A stretch of 64,000 nt of DNA from Rhodococcus pseudokoreensis (GCF_017068395.1 NZ_CP070619.1:4216001-4280000), one strand, 5' to 3'. Positions 1 to 9,706 are shown, counted from the stretch's first letter. The notes: generated from the sequence alone by a model not told the origin. Numbers and translations: made by a program.

Positions 1-29
1 GCCGGCGAGACGGCGAGGGGGAGGGTCAT
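1..29 (-). CDS. 5' end of a truncated gene, product unknown
   Basis: Only the first nine codons are inside the window. On the minus strand an ATG (27-29) opens the frame MTLPLAVSP and runs off the left edge. An AGAGGAG ribosome-binding sequence lies about 7 bases upstream of it, which is the main reason to call a start. Nothing can be said about function. Confidence 0.4.
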
Positions 30-215
30 CGGTGACTCCTCTCTCTGGATTCGGGTGGGTGACGAAGTTGGGGGACTCCGATCACGCCCCGATCCGGAAG
101 CGTGACCTGAGTCATAGGAATCACGCTAGAGGGACGGTCGATACATGTCCAAGTCAAAAAATCTCGTTTTCGATACCGAAGTTGAATCGACTCGGGTGGT
201 GCTAATTTCCCTACC

Positions 216-770
216 GTGAGCGCCGACGCAGTCTCCTTCGAGTTCGTCCACACTAGCCGCGAATCCTTCCCTCAACTGCAACGATGGCTCCGCGAACCGC
301 ACGTCGCGCGGTTCTGGAACCACGACACCGCGGACGCGGACATCGAGCGCGATTTCGGCGGCAGCATCGACGGCACCGAACCCTGCGAGGACTTCCTCGT
401 GCTGCGAGGCGGCGTGCCGTTCGGCTTCATCCAGCGCTACCGGATCGCCGACTATCCCGAGGACCTCGCACTCCTCACCGCCCTCGTCGAGATCCCACCG
501 GGCAGCATCTCCATCGACTACTTCGTCGGCGACCCCGGGCGGATCGGCCAGGGTCTGGGAACCGCGATGATCCGGGCGTTCGTCGACAAGTGCCGCGCCG
601 ACCTACCGGACGCCACCGCGATCGTCGTCCCCGTCGTCGTCCCCAACCGGGCGTCGTGGCGGGCGCTGGAGAATGCCGGCTTCCGATGCGTCGCCGAGGG
701 CTACCTCCCACCCGACAATCCGATCGATGACGGAAGCCACTACATCAGCCGACTCGACCTGCTTGAATGA
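216..770 (+). CDS. GNAT family N-acetyltransferase, AAC(6')-like
   Basis: Predicted cytosolic acetyl-CoA-dependent N-acetyltransferase of 184 residues, the usual size for a single GNAT domain. The acetyl-CoA pyrophosphate-binding loop is visible as R109-I-G-Q-G-L-G115, followed by a helix, and a late VVPVVVPNRASWRALENAGF stretch matches the GNAT motif B region. The N-terminal pattern (LQRWLREPHVARFW) resembles aminoglycoside 6'-acetyltransferases and RimJ-like enzymes, so the substrate could be an aminoglycoside-like amine, a siderophore intermediate or a protein N-terminus. The GTG start follows an AT-rich stretch. The stop is four bases before the next gene, so the two are probably co-transcribed. 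Resistance activity is not shown by the sequence. Confidence 0.85.
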   Translation: MSADAVSFEFVHTSRESFPQLQRWLREPHVARFWNHDTADADIERDFGGSIDGTEPCEDFLVLRGGVPFGFIQRYRIADYPEDLALLTALVEIPPGSISIDYFVGDPGRIGQGLGTAMIRAFVDKCRADLPDATAIVVPVVVPNRASWRALENAGFRCVAEGYLPPDNPIDDGSHYISRLDLLE

Positions 771-774
771 GAAG

Positions 775-1611
775 ATGTGCAGGTGGATGGCATACTCCGG
801 CGATCCGGTCCTCGTCGAGGACCTCCTGTTCAGGCCGGTCCATTCCCTGATCGACCAGAGCTTGCACTCCCGCATGGGTGCGACCACCACGAACGGTGAC
901 GGGTTCGGCATCGGCTGGTACGGAGACGGCCCCACCCCGGCCCTGTTCAAGTGCGTCGAACCCGCGTGGAACGAACGCAACCTGCAGGAGATCTCCCGCC
1001 AGATCCGGACGCCGCTGCTGTTCGCGCATGTGCGGGCCGCGACGGGAACCCCGGTGCAGCGCAGCAACTGTCATCCCTTCCGGCACGGCAACTGGCTGTG
1101 GATGCACAACGGTGCACTGCGCGGATTCGCCGAGATGAAGCGCGATCTGACCCTGGCCGTCGACCCGAGCCTCTACCCGCAGATCGACGGATCGACCGAT
1201 TCCGAGACGCTGTTCTTCCTGGCACTGACGTTCGGGCTCACCGACGACCCGTTCAGCGCCGTCGCCCGCGCCGTCGGGTTCGTGGAGGACGTCGGCGCCC
1301 GGCACGGGATCGAGAACCCGGTGCAGGCGACGATCGCCACCACCGACGGCGTCTCCCTCTGGGTGTTCCGGTACTCGACCGAACAGCAGTCGCGGTCGCT
1401 GTTCTTCTCCACCGCGATGGACAAGGTGCGCGCCCTGCACCCGGAGGTCGAGGTGCTCCACCGGTTGGGCGACGAAACCCGGTTCGTGGCGTCCGAACCG
1501 CTGCGCGACCTCGAGGGCCTCTGGCAGGAGGTGCCCGAGTCCCATGCCGCGGTCATCCGCCCCGGCGACGACGAGATCCGGCCGTTTCTGCCCGTCCCAC
1601 CCGGCCGCTGA
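775..1611 (+). CDS. Class II glutamine amidotransferase (YafJ/EgtC-like)
   Basis: The protein has 278 residues and begins MCRWMAYSG. Removal of the initiator Met would expose Cys2, the N-terminal nucleophile of class II glutamine amidotransferases. The ATG at 775 is therefore chosen over longer in-frame starts, which would bury the cysteine. Further Ntn-hydrolase motifs include the AHVRAATGTPVQRSNCHPF stretch and MHNGALRGF, typical of the glutaminase site. The domain fills the whole protein, with no fused synthase, as in YafJ and EgtC. EgtC acts in ergothioneine synthesis, but no other egt genes are adjacent, so the substrate is unassigned. It lies four bases after the acetyltransferase gene and is convergent with the permease gene. 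Confidence 0.88.
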   Translation: MCRWMAYSGDPVLVEDLLFRPVHSLIDQSLHSRMGATTTNGDGFGIGWYGDGPTPALFKCVEPAWNERNLQEISRQIRTPLLFAHVRAATGTPVQRSNCHPFRHGNWLWMHNGALRGFAEMKRDLTLAVDPSLYPQIDGSTDSETLFFLALTFGLTDDPFSAVARAVGFVEDVGARHGIENPVQATIATTDGVSLWVFRYSTEQQSRSLFFSTAMDKVRALHPEVEVLHRLGDETRFVASEPLRDLEGLWQEVPESHAAVIRPGDDEIRPFLPVPPGR

Positions 1612-1629
1612 GTCTGCGTCCCACACTCC

Positions 1630-2979
1630 TCACTGCGTGCGGGACGCCCGGCGAGCGCGCACTGCGCTCCAGAACAACTCGAGCGCTACCGCCAGCACCA
1701 CGATCCCGATCATCGCCGCGAACGTCTCCGGGGCGGTCAGCAGCGTCTGCACGGCGAAGACGACGAGAACAACGACGGTCAACACGATTCCGGCGACGAG
1801 GATGCCTGCGCGGGAATCCGTTTCGTGACGGAGCCGGTAGGCCGCGATCGACGTCACGAGAAAGATTGCGAGCGCCACGGCGCTGCCGAGGGAGGCGATG
1901 GCGGTGAGATCCACCAGGTTCGCCAGGAGCAGGATCAGCGCGACCGAGATGGTCAACCCGCGAGTCCCCCCGACCCATGCTCGACTACCGAACACCGGTG
2001 GAAAGGTTCCGGATTCGGCGAGTTTGGCGGTGGAGCCGGCCGCTGCGTAGACGTTGGCGTTGACCGAGGAGGAGGTGGCCAGCAGCGCCGCGAGGGCCAT
2101 GATCGCGAAACCGGCGTCACCGAGAGCAGGTTGGGCCGCCACGGCGAGGGCCGTATCGCCGTTGTCGACGACCTCCTGCACGGTCAGGGTTCCGAAGACT
2201 CCGAGGGAGATCAGCACGTACAGGAGGATCGTGACACCCAAGGCCAGATACATCGCGCGAGGCAGGTTGCGGCTCGGGTCGGGAAGGTCGCCGCCGGTGA
2301 AACTGATGACGGTGAAGCCCAGGTAGGCGAAGAAGGTCAGCGCCACGCTGCCGACGATATCCACCGTCGGCGGGTAGGTGGACGGTGCCAGCAGGCTCGG
2401 GTCGAGTTGAGCGAGAGTGACGACGACGAAGACGGCGAACACCGCGAGGAGGATCACCACGATCGCGGTCTGGACGCGGTCGATGAACTTGGTGCCTGCG
2501 ATGTTGATCGCCGCCACGAGCACGACCACGGCGGACGTGAGGATGCGGCTCCACACGCCGGAATCGTCGAAGAACAGTGCGGCGCCGTAACTCCCGAACG
2601 AGACGGCGACCATGGCGGTGACGATGAGCGCCGCGAAGTAGAGCAGCCATGAGGTGATCGCGGTGATGTGCCCGCGGCCGTACCCCTGCAGCAGGAATGT
2701 CACGATGCCGCCCGAGGACGGGTAGCGCGCCCCCAACTTCGCGATGGCGTAACCCTGCAAGGTGGCCACCACTCCGGCCAGCAGGAATGAGAGCCACACC
2801 GCGGAGCCGGCCACCGCCCCGGCTTCCCCGAGGAGGGCGAAGATGCCGGCTCCGACCATCGAGCCGACGCCGAGAAACGCGGCGCCGCGCACCGTCATGG
2901 CCTGGGCGCCCGCGGGGGCACCCCCGCCGGCGTCGCGTCCGTCGACGGGTTCACTGGCCATGTCGTCCATGTCTTTCAT
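1630..2979 (-). CDS. APC superfamily amino acid permease
   Basis: Integral membrane transporter of 449 residues with about 12 hydrophobic segments. The first membrane helix carries the APC-family unwound substrate-binding motif GVGSMVGAGIFALLGEAGAV, typical of amino acid/polyamine/organocation permeases. The ATG at 2979 (MKDMDDMASEPV) is chosen because the longer open frame adds about 125 residues of non-membrane low-quality sequence; an ATG at 2961 is also possible. It ends 19 bases from the convergent amidotransferase gene and is divergent from the DUF7144 gene at 3224 across a 244-base gap. Likely proton-coupled uptake of an amino acid; the substrate cannot be read from the sequence. Confidence 0.88.
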   Translation of the reverse strand: MKDMDDMASEPVDGRDAGGGAPAGAQAMTVRGAAFLGVGSMVGAGIFALLGEAGAVAGSAVWLSFLLAGVVATLQGYAIAKLGARYPSSGGIVTFLLQGYGRGHITAITSWLLYFAALIVTAMVAVSFGSYGAALFFDDSGVWSRILTSAVVVLVAAINIAGTKFIDRVQTAIVVILLAVFAVFVVVTLAQLDPSLLAPSTYPPTVDIVGSVALTFFAYLGFTVISFTGGDLPDPSRNLPRAMYLALGVTILLYVLISLGVFGTLTVQEVVDNGDTALAVAAQPALGDAGFAIMALAALLATSSSVNANVYAAAGSTAKLAESGTFPPVFGSRAWVGGTRGLTISVALILLLANLVDLTAIASLGSAVALAIFLVTSIAAYRLRHETDSRAGILVAGIVLTVVVLVVFAVQTLLTAPETFAAMIGIVVLAVALELFWSAVRARRASRTQ

Positions 2980-3223
2980 GGTGCAACCGCCACATCTGAG
3001 AAGGGCCGAGATCGGTCCTATCAGTCCATTTTCCAACAGAACCGCGCCGATATCGCCCTCGTTACCGAATCGGAAATCGTTCCTCACCAGAAAACTGCTG
3101 CGGTTTCGGTCCGGACAGGCGCACAATTCGAGGTAGCGGGCCATCGTGCACCGAGTGGGAGGTGTTCCGTCGCCCCGAAATTCGAGTGCCAATCGAATAT
3201 CTCCCAGTTCACCGGAGGGCAAG

Positions 3224-3640
3224 ATGACATCGATCGCGGATCCGACGCCGCCGGCAGCGGGTCCCGCCCGCACCTCACCGCAACTGGGCGCCGCGGTTCT
3301 CCTCGTCACCGTCGGTGTGCTCGAGATCCTGCAGGGCCTGTCCGCCGTGTCCAAGGACGAAGTATTCGTCGTCGAGGCCGGCTACACGTACGAATTCGAC
3401 GTCACCTCGTGGGGGTGGACCCACATCGTGCTCGGGGCGCTGGTCGCCGCGGCGGGTGTCGCCCTGCTCGCCGGGGTGACGTGGGCCCGGGGCGCCGCGT
3501 TCGTGATCTGCGGGCTGTCGATCGTCGTCAACTTCCTGTGGCTGCCGTACTACCCGATGTGGGCGATCACCCTCATCGCGCTCGACGCGGTCGTGATCTG
3601 GGCGGTGGCGGCCTGGCATCCCCAACGAGAGCGCGTCTGA
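3224..3640 (+). CDS. DUF7144 family membrane protein, paralog 1
   Basis: Small membrane protein of 138 residues with about four hydrophobic helices and conserved blocks WGWTHIVLG, FLWLPYYPMW and VIWAVAAWHP. These blocks recur in three other proteins of this window (starts 23684, 23850 and 27571). The start at 3224 is supported by a GGAGGG sequence five bases upstream. This copy has a longer, proline-rich N-terminus (MTSIADPTPPAAGPARTSP) than the others, which begin MS-(D/E)-x-SxVKQGVA. Function is unknown. It is convergent with the PknK-like gene, 34 bases away. Confidence 0.85.
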   Translation: MTSIADPTPPAAGPARTSPQLGAAVLLVTVGVLEILQGLSAVSKDEVFVVEAGYTYEFDVTSWGWTHIVLGALVAAAGVALLAGVTWARGAAFVICGLSIVVNFLWLPYYPMWAITLIALDAVVIWAVAAWHPQRERV

Positions 3641-3674
3641 GACTCCCGGCACGGCCGTCGCGCTCGTGAATCGG

Positions 3675-6600
3675 TCAGCTGTGTCGTCCGTGTGTCTGCT
3701 CCACGACCCAGGCGGCGATCTGCGCCCGCGACGTGAACCCGAGTTTGGTGAGAATATTCTCGACGTGACCTTGAGCGGTGCGCTGCGAGATCAAGAGTTT
3801 GGCGGCGATAGCCCTGTTGGTCAGGCCCTCGGCGACGAGGTCCGAGACCTGCCGTTCGCGCTTGGTCAGGATTGTCGAGGTACCTGCACCGGGCGCCGCC
3901 GCGTTCGGGGGTTGCTCTCCTAGTGCAAACGCAATCGCGTTGTCGAACCCCAGGGCAGTGCCCTTCATGTAGGCGGCCTCGAATGCTCGCTCACCGAGTG
4001 CACCGCGTGCCACCCTCTCGCAATTCTCGTGGTGGACGAGCAGGTTGGGGAACCCGACCGCGGCACTGCCCACTGCACGCCCCAGGTCGGCAGCAGATCC
4101 CATCAGGACTGCGGCGCGGTGTGCGTTGTGCTCGTTCCCAGCGATCCACGCCAGCGCCTCGATGCATGTGGCGGCATTGACAGGGTTGTCCACTACTCGG
4201 GTCAGCCGAAGACTCTGTTCGAGCAGCGCGGTCGCCCGACCGAGATCACCCTGCCGAAACACTGCAACTCCCAGGGACCACAGCGAGTACGACTGGTACA
4301 CCGACTCGCCGTGGGCTTCCGTTATCGCGAGCACTTCTTCATAGCAAGCGATGGCGCGGGGCGTTTCCTCATGCAAGCCGTAAGCCAACCCCAGCGTTTC
4401 CAGGACCCCGACCTGCCGAAGGAGGTCGCCACGGATCCGGAACTCCTCGAGGGCACCCTCGAGATGTGAGCACGCATGTCTTAGGTCGCCGCTGAAGACC
4501 GACAGGGCACCGGCTGCGTGGGCGATCAGCGCGCCGGTCAGCGGGTCGTCGATCTGCTCGGCCAGAGCGCGCGCCTGCTCGACCAGGGCGGTGCCGGCCG
4601 GGAGGTCGCCTTGCACCTCGGCGAGGACGCTGTCGGCGAACAGCGCTTCGACTCGTACCGCGGTCGGTTGCCCTGGCCGGCGGGCCAGAAGGCCGTCGAG
4701 CCAGCGGCGTCCTTCACTGAGCACGCCGCGGGAGAGCCAGAACGGGAACAAGGCTGCGGCGATGCGCAGACCGGCCTCTTGCCCGGCATCGTCCGAGTCG
4801 GACAGACAGTGCTCCATCGCCTCACGCAGATTCGGTTGCTCCCTCGCGAGGCGGGCGATCCACTCCAATTGCCGTGAACTGATCCACTCGGCCTCCGCAT
4901 CCAACACCAGTTGCTGATACCAGTCTCGGTGCCACCTCCGCAGTGAGTGGTGCTCGCCGGTCTGTGTGCTCCTCTCGCGACCGTAGTCGCGCAGGGTCTC
5001 GAGCAACCGGAACCGCACCACAGTGCCCTGCTCCTCCCGGATCAGGATCGACTTGTCGACCAGCGAGGCCACCGCGTCGAGCAGCTCGCCTGGACCCAAA
5101 CCTTCGCTGCAGATGCCTTCTGCTGCATCCAGTTCGAAACTTCCCGCGAACACCGACAACCTTGCCCACACTTGCTGTTCGAGGGGTGTACAGAGATCGT
5201 GGCTCCAGTCGACGCACAACCGCAGGGTCTGTTGCCGGGTCGGCGCAGCACGGTTGCCGAGGGTCAGCAATGTGTACCGGTCGGTCAGTCGTTGCAGAAT
5301 CTGCTCGACGGACATCGCGCGCAACCGTGCCGCCGCCAACTCGATCGGCAGTGGGAGACCGTCCAGCCGATGACAGATCCCGGTGACCGCAGCCTGGTTG
5401 CCCTCGCTCAGCTCGAATCCCGGCACCGAGGCGGCGGCGCGTTGCGCGAACAACGTCACCGCGTCGTACCGGGGCAGCCCGGAGAGTGACGGCCGGCGGT
5501 CCGGGTCGGGCACTGCCAGTGGGGTAACCCTCAGCACCGCTTCCCCGCCGATACCGAGAGGTTCGCGGCTCGTGGCGAGGAGCCTCAGGTCGGGGCACGC
5601 ACGTAGCAGCGTCTCGGCGAGGAGGGCGGCCGCGTCCACCACCTGTTCGCAGTTGTCGAGGACGAGCAGCAACCGCCGGGTGGCGAGGAAGTCGACCAGT
5701 AGATCCTGCACCGTTCGTGCCGACTGATCCCGTACCCCCAAGACCGCGGCCACCACATCCGCCAGCAACGCGCCGTCCCGCAGGTTTCCCAACTCGACCA
5801 GCCACACGCCGTCGGCGAACCCGCGACGCACGTCCGCGGCCACCCGCAGTCCCAGACGGGTCTTCCCGACACCCCCGACCCCGGTCAACGTCACGAGACG
5901 GGACTCGGTAAGCAGGCGCTTCGTCGCGGTCAGTTCGCTGCGGCGACCGACGAAACTGGTCAACTCCAACGGCAGAGTCCCCTTCGAGCCCGGCGCTCCG
6001 TGGCCTGCCCTCGGTAGCGGCCTGCCGGATGCCGGACTGGAGATGGGCGAGGGCGCGCTCACCGGACCCTCTTTGTGCCGTGCGGCTCCCGTTTCGGGGT
6101 GCAGGGTCATCTCGTCGACGGGGAATCCGTTGCGCTGCTGAGCCTGTCGCAGTTCGTTTCCGAACTCCGCGGCGGTGGCGGGGCGCTCGTGCGGATCGAC
6201 GGACATGGCCCGTTCGACCACTGCGCACACGTCCTCGGGGATGCCGTAATCACGGAGGTCCGGGATCGGCCTGGTGGTGATCCGCAGGAATTGCGCCATC
6301 ACCTGCTCGTCGCCGTGGCGTTCGAACGCGACGTGAGCGGTGACGGCGCAGAACAACGTCGCGGCGAGACTGTAGACGTCCGAGGCGGGGCTCGCAGGCT
6401 CGCCTCTCAGTACCTCGGGGGCGGTGAACGCCGGCGACCCGGTGACAGTGCCGGTGGCCGTCTTGAATCCCCCCGCGACGTGGGCGATGCCGAAGTCGGC
6501 GAGCGCCGGTTCGCCGTAGTCGGTGAGCAGGATGTTCGCCGGCTTCACGTCTCGATGGAGAATGCCGAGCCGGTGCGCGGTCTCCAGCGTCCCGGCCATC

Positions 6601-6995
6601 TTGACACCGAGTCGAAGGGCTTCGCCCAAACCAACCGGTCCGATGCGTCGGATTCGCGCGTCCAACGAATCCTGCGCGTGGTACTGCATCACGATGTAGG
6701 GGTGACCGCTGTCGGTGGTGCCGACATGCAGGACGCCCACGATGTTCGGGTGCCCGGTCAGACGGCCCATCACCCGCTGCTCGCGGAAGAAGCGTGCCTG
6801 GTTCTCCTCGTCCAGGTCCGCGGTGAGGACTTTGACCGCGACGGTGCGATCCAGTGCACTCTGCGCACAGCGATAGACGACGCCGAACCCGCCCCGTCCG
6901 AGTTCGTGGGCGTCCTCGAAACCGGCCGCACCCAACTCCGCCGTGACGGTGTGGGACACGCCACGCTGCGTCTCGAGCGGATCTTCCTCCACCAT
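3675..6995 (-). CDS. PknK-like Ser/Thr kinase with ATPase, TPR and LuxR DNA-binding domains
   Basis: A 1,106-residue cytosolic regulator. The kinase domain shows the glycine loop GRGGFGVV (33-40), Lys55, the catalytic HRD (147-149) and DFG (167-169). A proline-rich linker leads to an AAA/NB-ARC-type ATPase with Walker A GVGGVGKT (372-379), then TPR-like helical repeats. The C-terminal LuxR HTH contains LTKRERQVSDLVAEGLTNRA. This order and length match mycobacterial PknK (about 1,110 residues), which combines signalling with MalT/LuxR-type transcription control. The ATG at 6995 is preferred (GAGAGG upstream); longer forms add unconserved sequence. No target operon is obvious nearby. Confidence 0.9.
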   Translation of the reverse strand: MVEEDPLETQRGVSHTVTAELGAAGFEDAHELGRGGFGVVYRCAQSALDRTVAVKVLTADLDEENQARFFREQRVMGRLTGHPNIVGVLHVGTTDSGHPYIVMQYHAQDSLDARIRRIGPVGLGEALRLGVKMAGTLETAHRLGILHRDVKPANILLTDYGEPALADFGIAHVAGGFKTATGTVTGSPAFTAPEVLRGEPASPASDVYSLAATLFCAVTAHVAFERHGDEQVMAQFLRITTRPIPDLRDYGIPEDVCAVVERAMSVDPHERPATAAEFGNELRQAQQRNGFPVDEMTLHPETGAARHKEGPVSAPSPISSPASGRPLPRAGHGAPGSKGTLPLELTSFVGRRSELTATKRLLTESRLVTLTGVGGVGKTRLGLRVAADVRRGFADGVWLVELGNLRDGALLADVVAAVLGVRDQSARTVQDLLVDFLATRRLLLVLDNCEQVVDAAALLAETLLRACPDLRLLATSREPLGIGGEAVLRVTPLAVPDPDRRPSLSGLPRYDAVTLFAQRAAASVPGFELSEGNQAAVTGICHRLDGLPLPIELAAARLRAMSVEQILQRLTDRYTLLTLGNRAAPTRQQTLRLCVDWSHDLCTPLEQQVWARLSVFAGSFELDAAEGICSEGLGPGELLDAVASLVDKSILIREEQGTVVRFRLLETLRDYGRERSTQTGEHHSLRRWHRDWYQQLVLDAEAEWISSRQLEWIARLAREQPNLREAMEHCLSDSDDAGQEAGLRIAAALFPFWLSRGVLSEGRRWLDGLLARRPGQPTAVRVEALFADSVLAEVQGDLPAGTALVEQARALAEQIDDPLTGALIAHAAGALSVFSGDLRHACSHLEGALEEFRIRGDLLRQVGVLETLGLAYGLHEETPRAIACYEEVLAITEAHGESVYQSYSLWSLGVAVFRQGDLGRATALLEQSLRLTRVVDNPVNAATCIEALAWIAGNEHNAHRAAVLMGSAADLGRAVGSAAVGFPNLLVHHENCERVARGALGERAFEAAYMKGTALGFDNAIAFALGEQPPNAAAPGAGTSTILTKRERQVSDLVAEGLTNRAIAAKLLISQRTAQGHVENILTKLGFTSRAQIAAWVVEQTHGRHS

Positions 6996-7231
6996 CCGGA
7001 CACCTCTCGATGATGTGCCCTCAGGATATCGCTGTTCGTGGCCGGTTCGGGAGTCGGCTCGGTGCGATGACCGCTTCCTCCCAATGACAGGGAACGTACC
7101 GTTGACCTGGTGTGACGCCAATCCTAGTGTCGGTATTCCCACTCAGTTGATCGGACTGAATGGTTCCCACACGCGCTGGGTGCCGATGATACCCAGCCGC
7201 GTCTCCGCACCCGCGAAACGGAGCTTGCACA

Positions 7232-7801
7232 ATGACAACTTCCCGCCCCGTCGAGACCGCCGCTGCGCAGTCACAACCGCAGCCGCCATCAGAGACCGAC
7301 ACGCCAAGGTGGAGCAAGGACGAAATCGAGCAGGCCGTGCTCGATTTCGTCGAGGATTCCACGACGACATGGGTTTCCGGCGATATCGAAGCCTGGGCCA
7401 ACTGGTACACCGACGACGCCGTCTTCCGCGATCTCGGGTTCGGCTACGACGGAGACGAGGAACTCCGCGGCCGGGAGGCGATCTTCCAGTACTACAAGAA
7501 GGTTCGTGACGGATTCCCCGGCGGGCAGGTGCAGTACTACCCGTGCCCGTGGTACATGATCGACGAGGAACGCGCCCTGGTCGTGCTGGAATGGCGCTGC
7601 CGAATGACCGATCCCGGTGACGGTTCCATCCATGAGGAGCCGTGCTACTCGCGGCTGATCTACGGCGGAAACCGGCAATGGTCCTTCGAGGAGGACATCT
7701 ACAACCCGGTCCGCATGGGTGCCATGATCGAGCGCTGGCTCGAGGTGTACAGCAAGTACCACCCTGGCGCTCTCCCCACCCACTCCCCAGTCACGGCCTG
7801 A
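7232..7801 (+). CDS. NTF2-like / SnoaL-like domain protein
   Basis: Cytosolic protein of 189 residues with a low-complexity N-terminus (about 30 residues) and then an NTF2-like alpha+beta fold, recognised from the pattern WVSGDIEAWANWYTDDAVFRD with later aromatic beta strands (QVQYYPCPWYMIDEERALVVLEW). Such domains act as small-molecule isomerases, dehydratases or binding proteins. The Asp/Tyr-rich pocket is compatible with catalysis, but no specific reaction can be assigned. The gene is followed by a strong inverted repeat and faces the Baeyer-Villiger monooxygenase gene. A role in the same ketone/steroid-type metabolism is possible but only inferred from proximity. Confidence 0.8.
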   Translation: MTTSRPVETAAAQSQPQPPSETDTPRWSKDEIEQAVLDFVEDSTTTWVSGDIEAWANWYTDDAVFRDLGFGYDGDEELRGREAIFQYYKKVRDGFPGGQVQYYPCPWYMIDEERALVVLEWRCRMTDPGDGSIHEEPCYSRLIYGGNRQWSFEEDIYNPVRMGAMIERWLEVYSKYHPGALPTHSPVTA

Positions 7802-7806
7802 GGAAC

Positions 7807-7859
7807 GGCGAGAACATCCGATCGACACGCCGTCAGGCGATCCATCGGATGTTCTCGCC
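7807..7859. terminator. Bidirectional hairpin between convergent genes
   Basis: A perfect 16-bp inverted repeat (arms 7807-7822 and 7844-7859, GGCGAGAACATCCGAT and its complement) encloses a 21-base loop that itself contains CGCC/GGCG. It lies between two convergent stops, so it can serve both the NTF2-like and the monooxygenase transcripts. There is no long T-run. Confidence 0.7.
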
Positions 7860-7917
7860 TTGGGTTGACGGATCACCTCCACCGCCGTCGAGCCTCGAGG
7901 CGGGACTTGCTTCCGAC

Positions 7918-9549
7918 TCACCCTTCGATGACGTCGAACCCCTTGTAACCCGCCGCCGCGACCTCGGCGATGATCTCGCCGTATACGCCGAAGCCACCGA
8001 CGAAGGGCATGAAGACCCGCGGCTTTCCGGGTATGTTCGCGCCCACGTGCCACGAATTCGCGTGCAGCATCAGGGTGGCCGCCGCCCGGTCCGCGCACTC
8101 CTCGACCCAGTCGGCGACCGCATCTCGACGGGCCTCGAGCGCCACCGCGCCGTGTGCATCGAGGTATCCGATGGCGCCGGCCACCCAGTTCACGTGTAAC
8201 TCCGAGTGCAGCACCATGTTCGCGAGTACCGACGGGCTGCCAGGTCCGGTCAGGTTGAACAGGTTCGGAAAGCCCGCGATGCCCAGGCCTAGGTAGGTCT
8301 TGGGACCTTCGGCCCACTCCTGGTTCAACGTTCGGCCTCCGCGGCCGACGATGTTCATCTTCTCCACGGACCCGGTCATCGCGTCGAATCCGGTGGCGAG
8401 CACGAGCGCATCGAGCGCGTAGTGCTTGTCCGTGGTGTGCACGCCCGCCGAGTCGATCCGCTCGATCGGCGCCGCCCGGAGATCCACCAACTTCACATTT
8501 TCGCGGTTGAAGGTTTGGAAGTATTTGTCGTCGGTGCAGATACGTTTTGTTCCGATCGGATGATCCTTCGGAATCAGCAGGTCCGCCACTTCGGGATCGT
8601 CGATCACCACCCGCACCTTGTCCTCCCAGAACAAGCGTGCTGTGTCGTTGGCCTCGATTGTGAGCAACTGATCCGGGAACGTCTTGCTGAACAGCACGCC
8701 ACCGAGCTGCCATCGCTTCTCGTACGCGGCCCGACGTTCCTCCTCGGACACCTCGAGCGCCGACTTCGGGTGGGGTTCGTGAGGCGAGCCACCGCCCCCG
8801 GCCATCGACAGTCGTCGACGCTCCGTGTAATTCGCCTTCTGTTCGGCACGATCGGCGTCGCCGAGTGGCACGTTACCGGCCGGCACGCTGTAGTTGGGGG
8901 TGCGCTGGAACACGTGCAGCTGCGCAGCCTGCTCGGCGATACGGGGGATCGTCTGAATTCCAGAGGACCCCGTCCCGATCACGCCGACGCGCATGCCGGT
9001 GAAATCGATGCCCTCGTGAGGCCAGTGCGCGGTGTGGTAGAGCCCGCCCTCAAAGCTTTCCAGGCCCTCGATCGCCGGGACGTTCGCATTCGACAGCGGT
9101 CCGACCGCGAGTACACAGAACCGTGCGGACAGTACATCGCCTGCTTCGGTGCGGATTTCCCACCGCATCGCGGGTTCGTCGAGAACGACATCGGTGACCC
9201 GAGTGCCGAACTCGATGTCGCGCCGCAAATCGAACCGGTCAGCGACATGATTCACGTACCGCAGGATCTCCGGCTGGGTGGCGTACTTCTCGCTCCAGTC
9301 CCACTCGCGCTGCAGGTCCTCGTCGAAGGAATAGGAATAGTCGACGCTCTCGACATCGCAGCGCGCACCTGGATAGCGGTTCCAGTACCACACCCCGCCC
9401 ACACCGTCACCGGCCTCGAACACCCGCACCGTCAGGCCCTCGCCCCGAAGCTTGTGCAACGCATACAATCCCGCGAAGCCTGCACCCACGACGACAACAT
9501 CTACGGTCGTGGGCGGGTTGGCTGCGGTCGGTGTTTTCGCGGCGTTCAC
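7918..9549 (-). CDS. Baeyer-Villiger monooxygenase (flavin-containing, cyclohexanone monooxygenase type)
   Basis: FAD- and NADPH-dependent monooxygenase of 543 residues, inserting oxygen next to a ketone to give an ester or lactone. The N-terminal FAD Rossmann motif is GAGFAG (22-27). The Baeyer-Villiger fingerprint FxGxxxHxxxWP appears as F166-EGGLYHTAHW-P177, and the second NADPH motif is GTGSSG (192-197). The length matches type I enzymes. The GTG at 9549 is chosen, with AAAGG upstream; the longer open frame adds arginine-rich, unconserved sequence. It is divergent from an SDR dehydrogenase, which could supply the ketone substrate by oxidising an alcohol. The natural substrate is unknown (cyclic ketone, steroid or terpenoid are possibilities). 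Confidence 0.93.
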   Translation of the reverse strand: MNAAKTPTAANPPTTVDVVVVGAGFAGLYALHKLRGEGLTVRVFEAGDGVGGVWYWNRYPGARCDVESVDYSYSFDEDLQREWDWSEKYATQPEILRYVNHVADRFDLRRDIEFGTRVTDVVLDEPAMRWEIRTEAGDVLSARFCVLAVGPLSNANVPAIEGLESFEGGLYHTAHWPHEGIDFTGMRVGVIGTGSSGIQTIPRIAEQAAQLHVFQRTPNYSVPAGNVPLGDADRAEQKANYTERRRLSMAGGGGSPHEPHPKSALEVSEEERRAAYEKRWQLGGVLFSKTFPDQLLTIEANDTARLFWEDKVRVVIDDPEVADLLIPKDHPIGTKRICTDDKYFQTFNRENVKLVDLRAAPIERIDSAGVHTTDKHYALDALVLATGFDAMTGSVEKMNIVGRGGRTLNQEWAEGPKTYLGLGIAGFPNLFNLTGPGSPSVLANMVLHSELHVNWVAGAIGYLDAHGAVALEARRDAVADWVEECADRAAATLMLHANSWHVGANIPGKPRVFMPFVGGFGVYGEIIAEVAAAGYKGFDVIEG

Positions 9550-9706
9550 AGTGCATGCCTTTCGCTGGAGATCAATCCTCACCAGCGACGCTAGGGGCAC
9601 GGACGAACCAGAATGAGCGCCCCTCCCGCTGACCGGCACACCCGATGTTCGCGGACACCGACTCCCAGCCATCTCCCTCTGGGCGGGAAACCGACCAGCT
9701 TGCCCG

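Noticed and set aside
3276..3652. Long minus-strand frames opposite the DUF7144 genes
   Set aside because: They recur because the gene family has the same composition; they are shadows rather than conserved antisense genes.
8422..9594. 390-residue plus-strand frame over the Baeyer-Villiger gene
   Set aside because: It is antisense to a protein with intact fingerprint motifs and has no recognisable domain.
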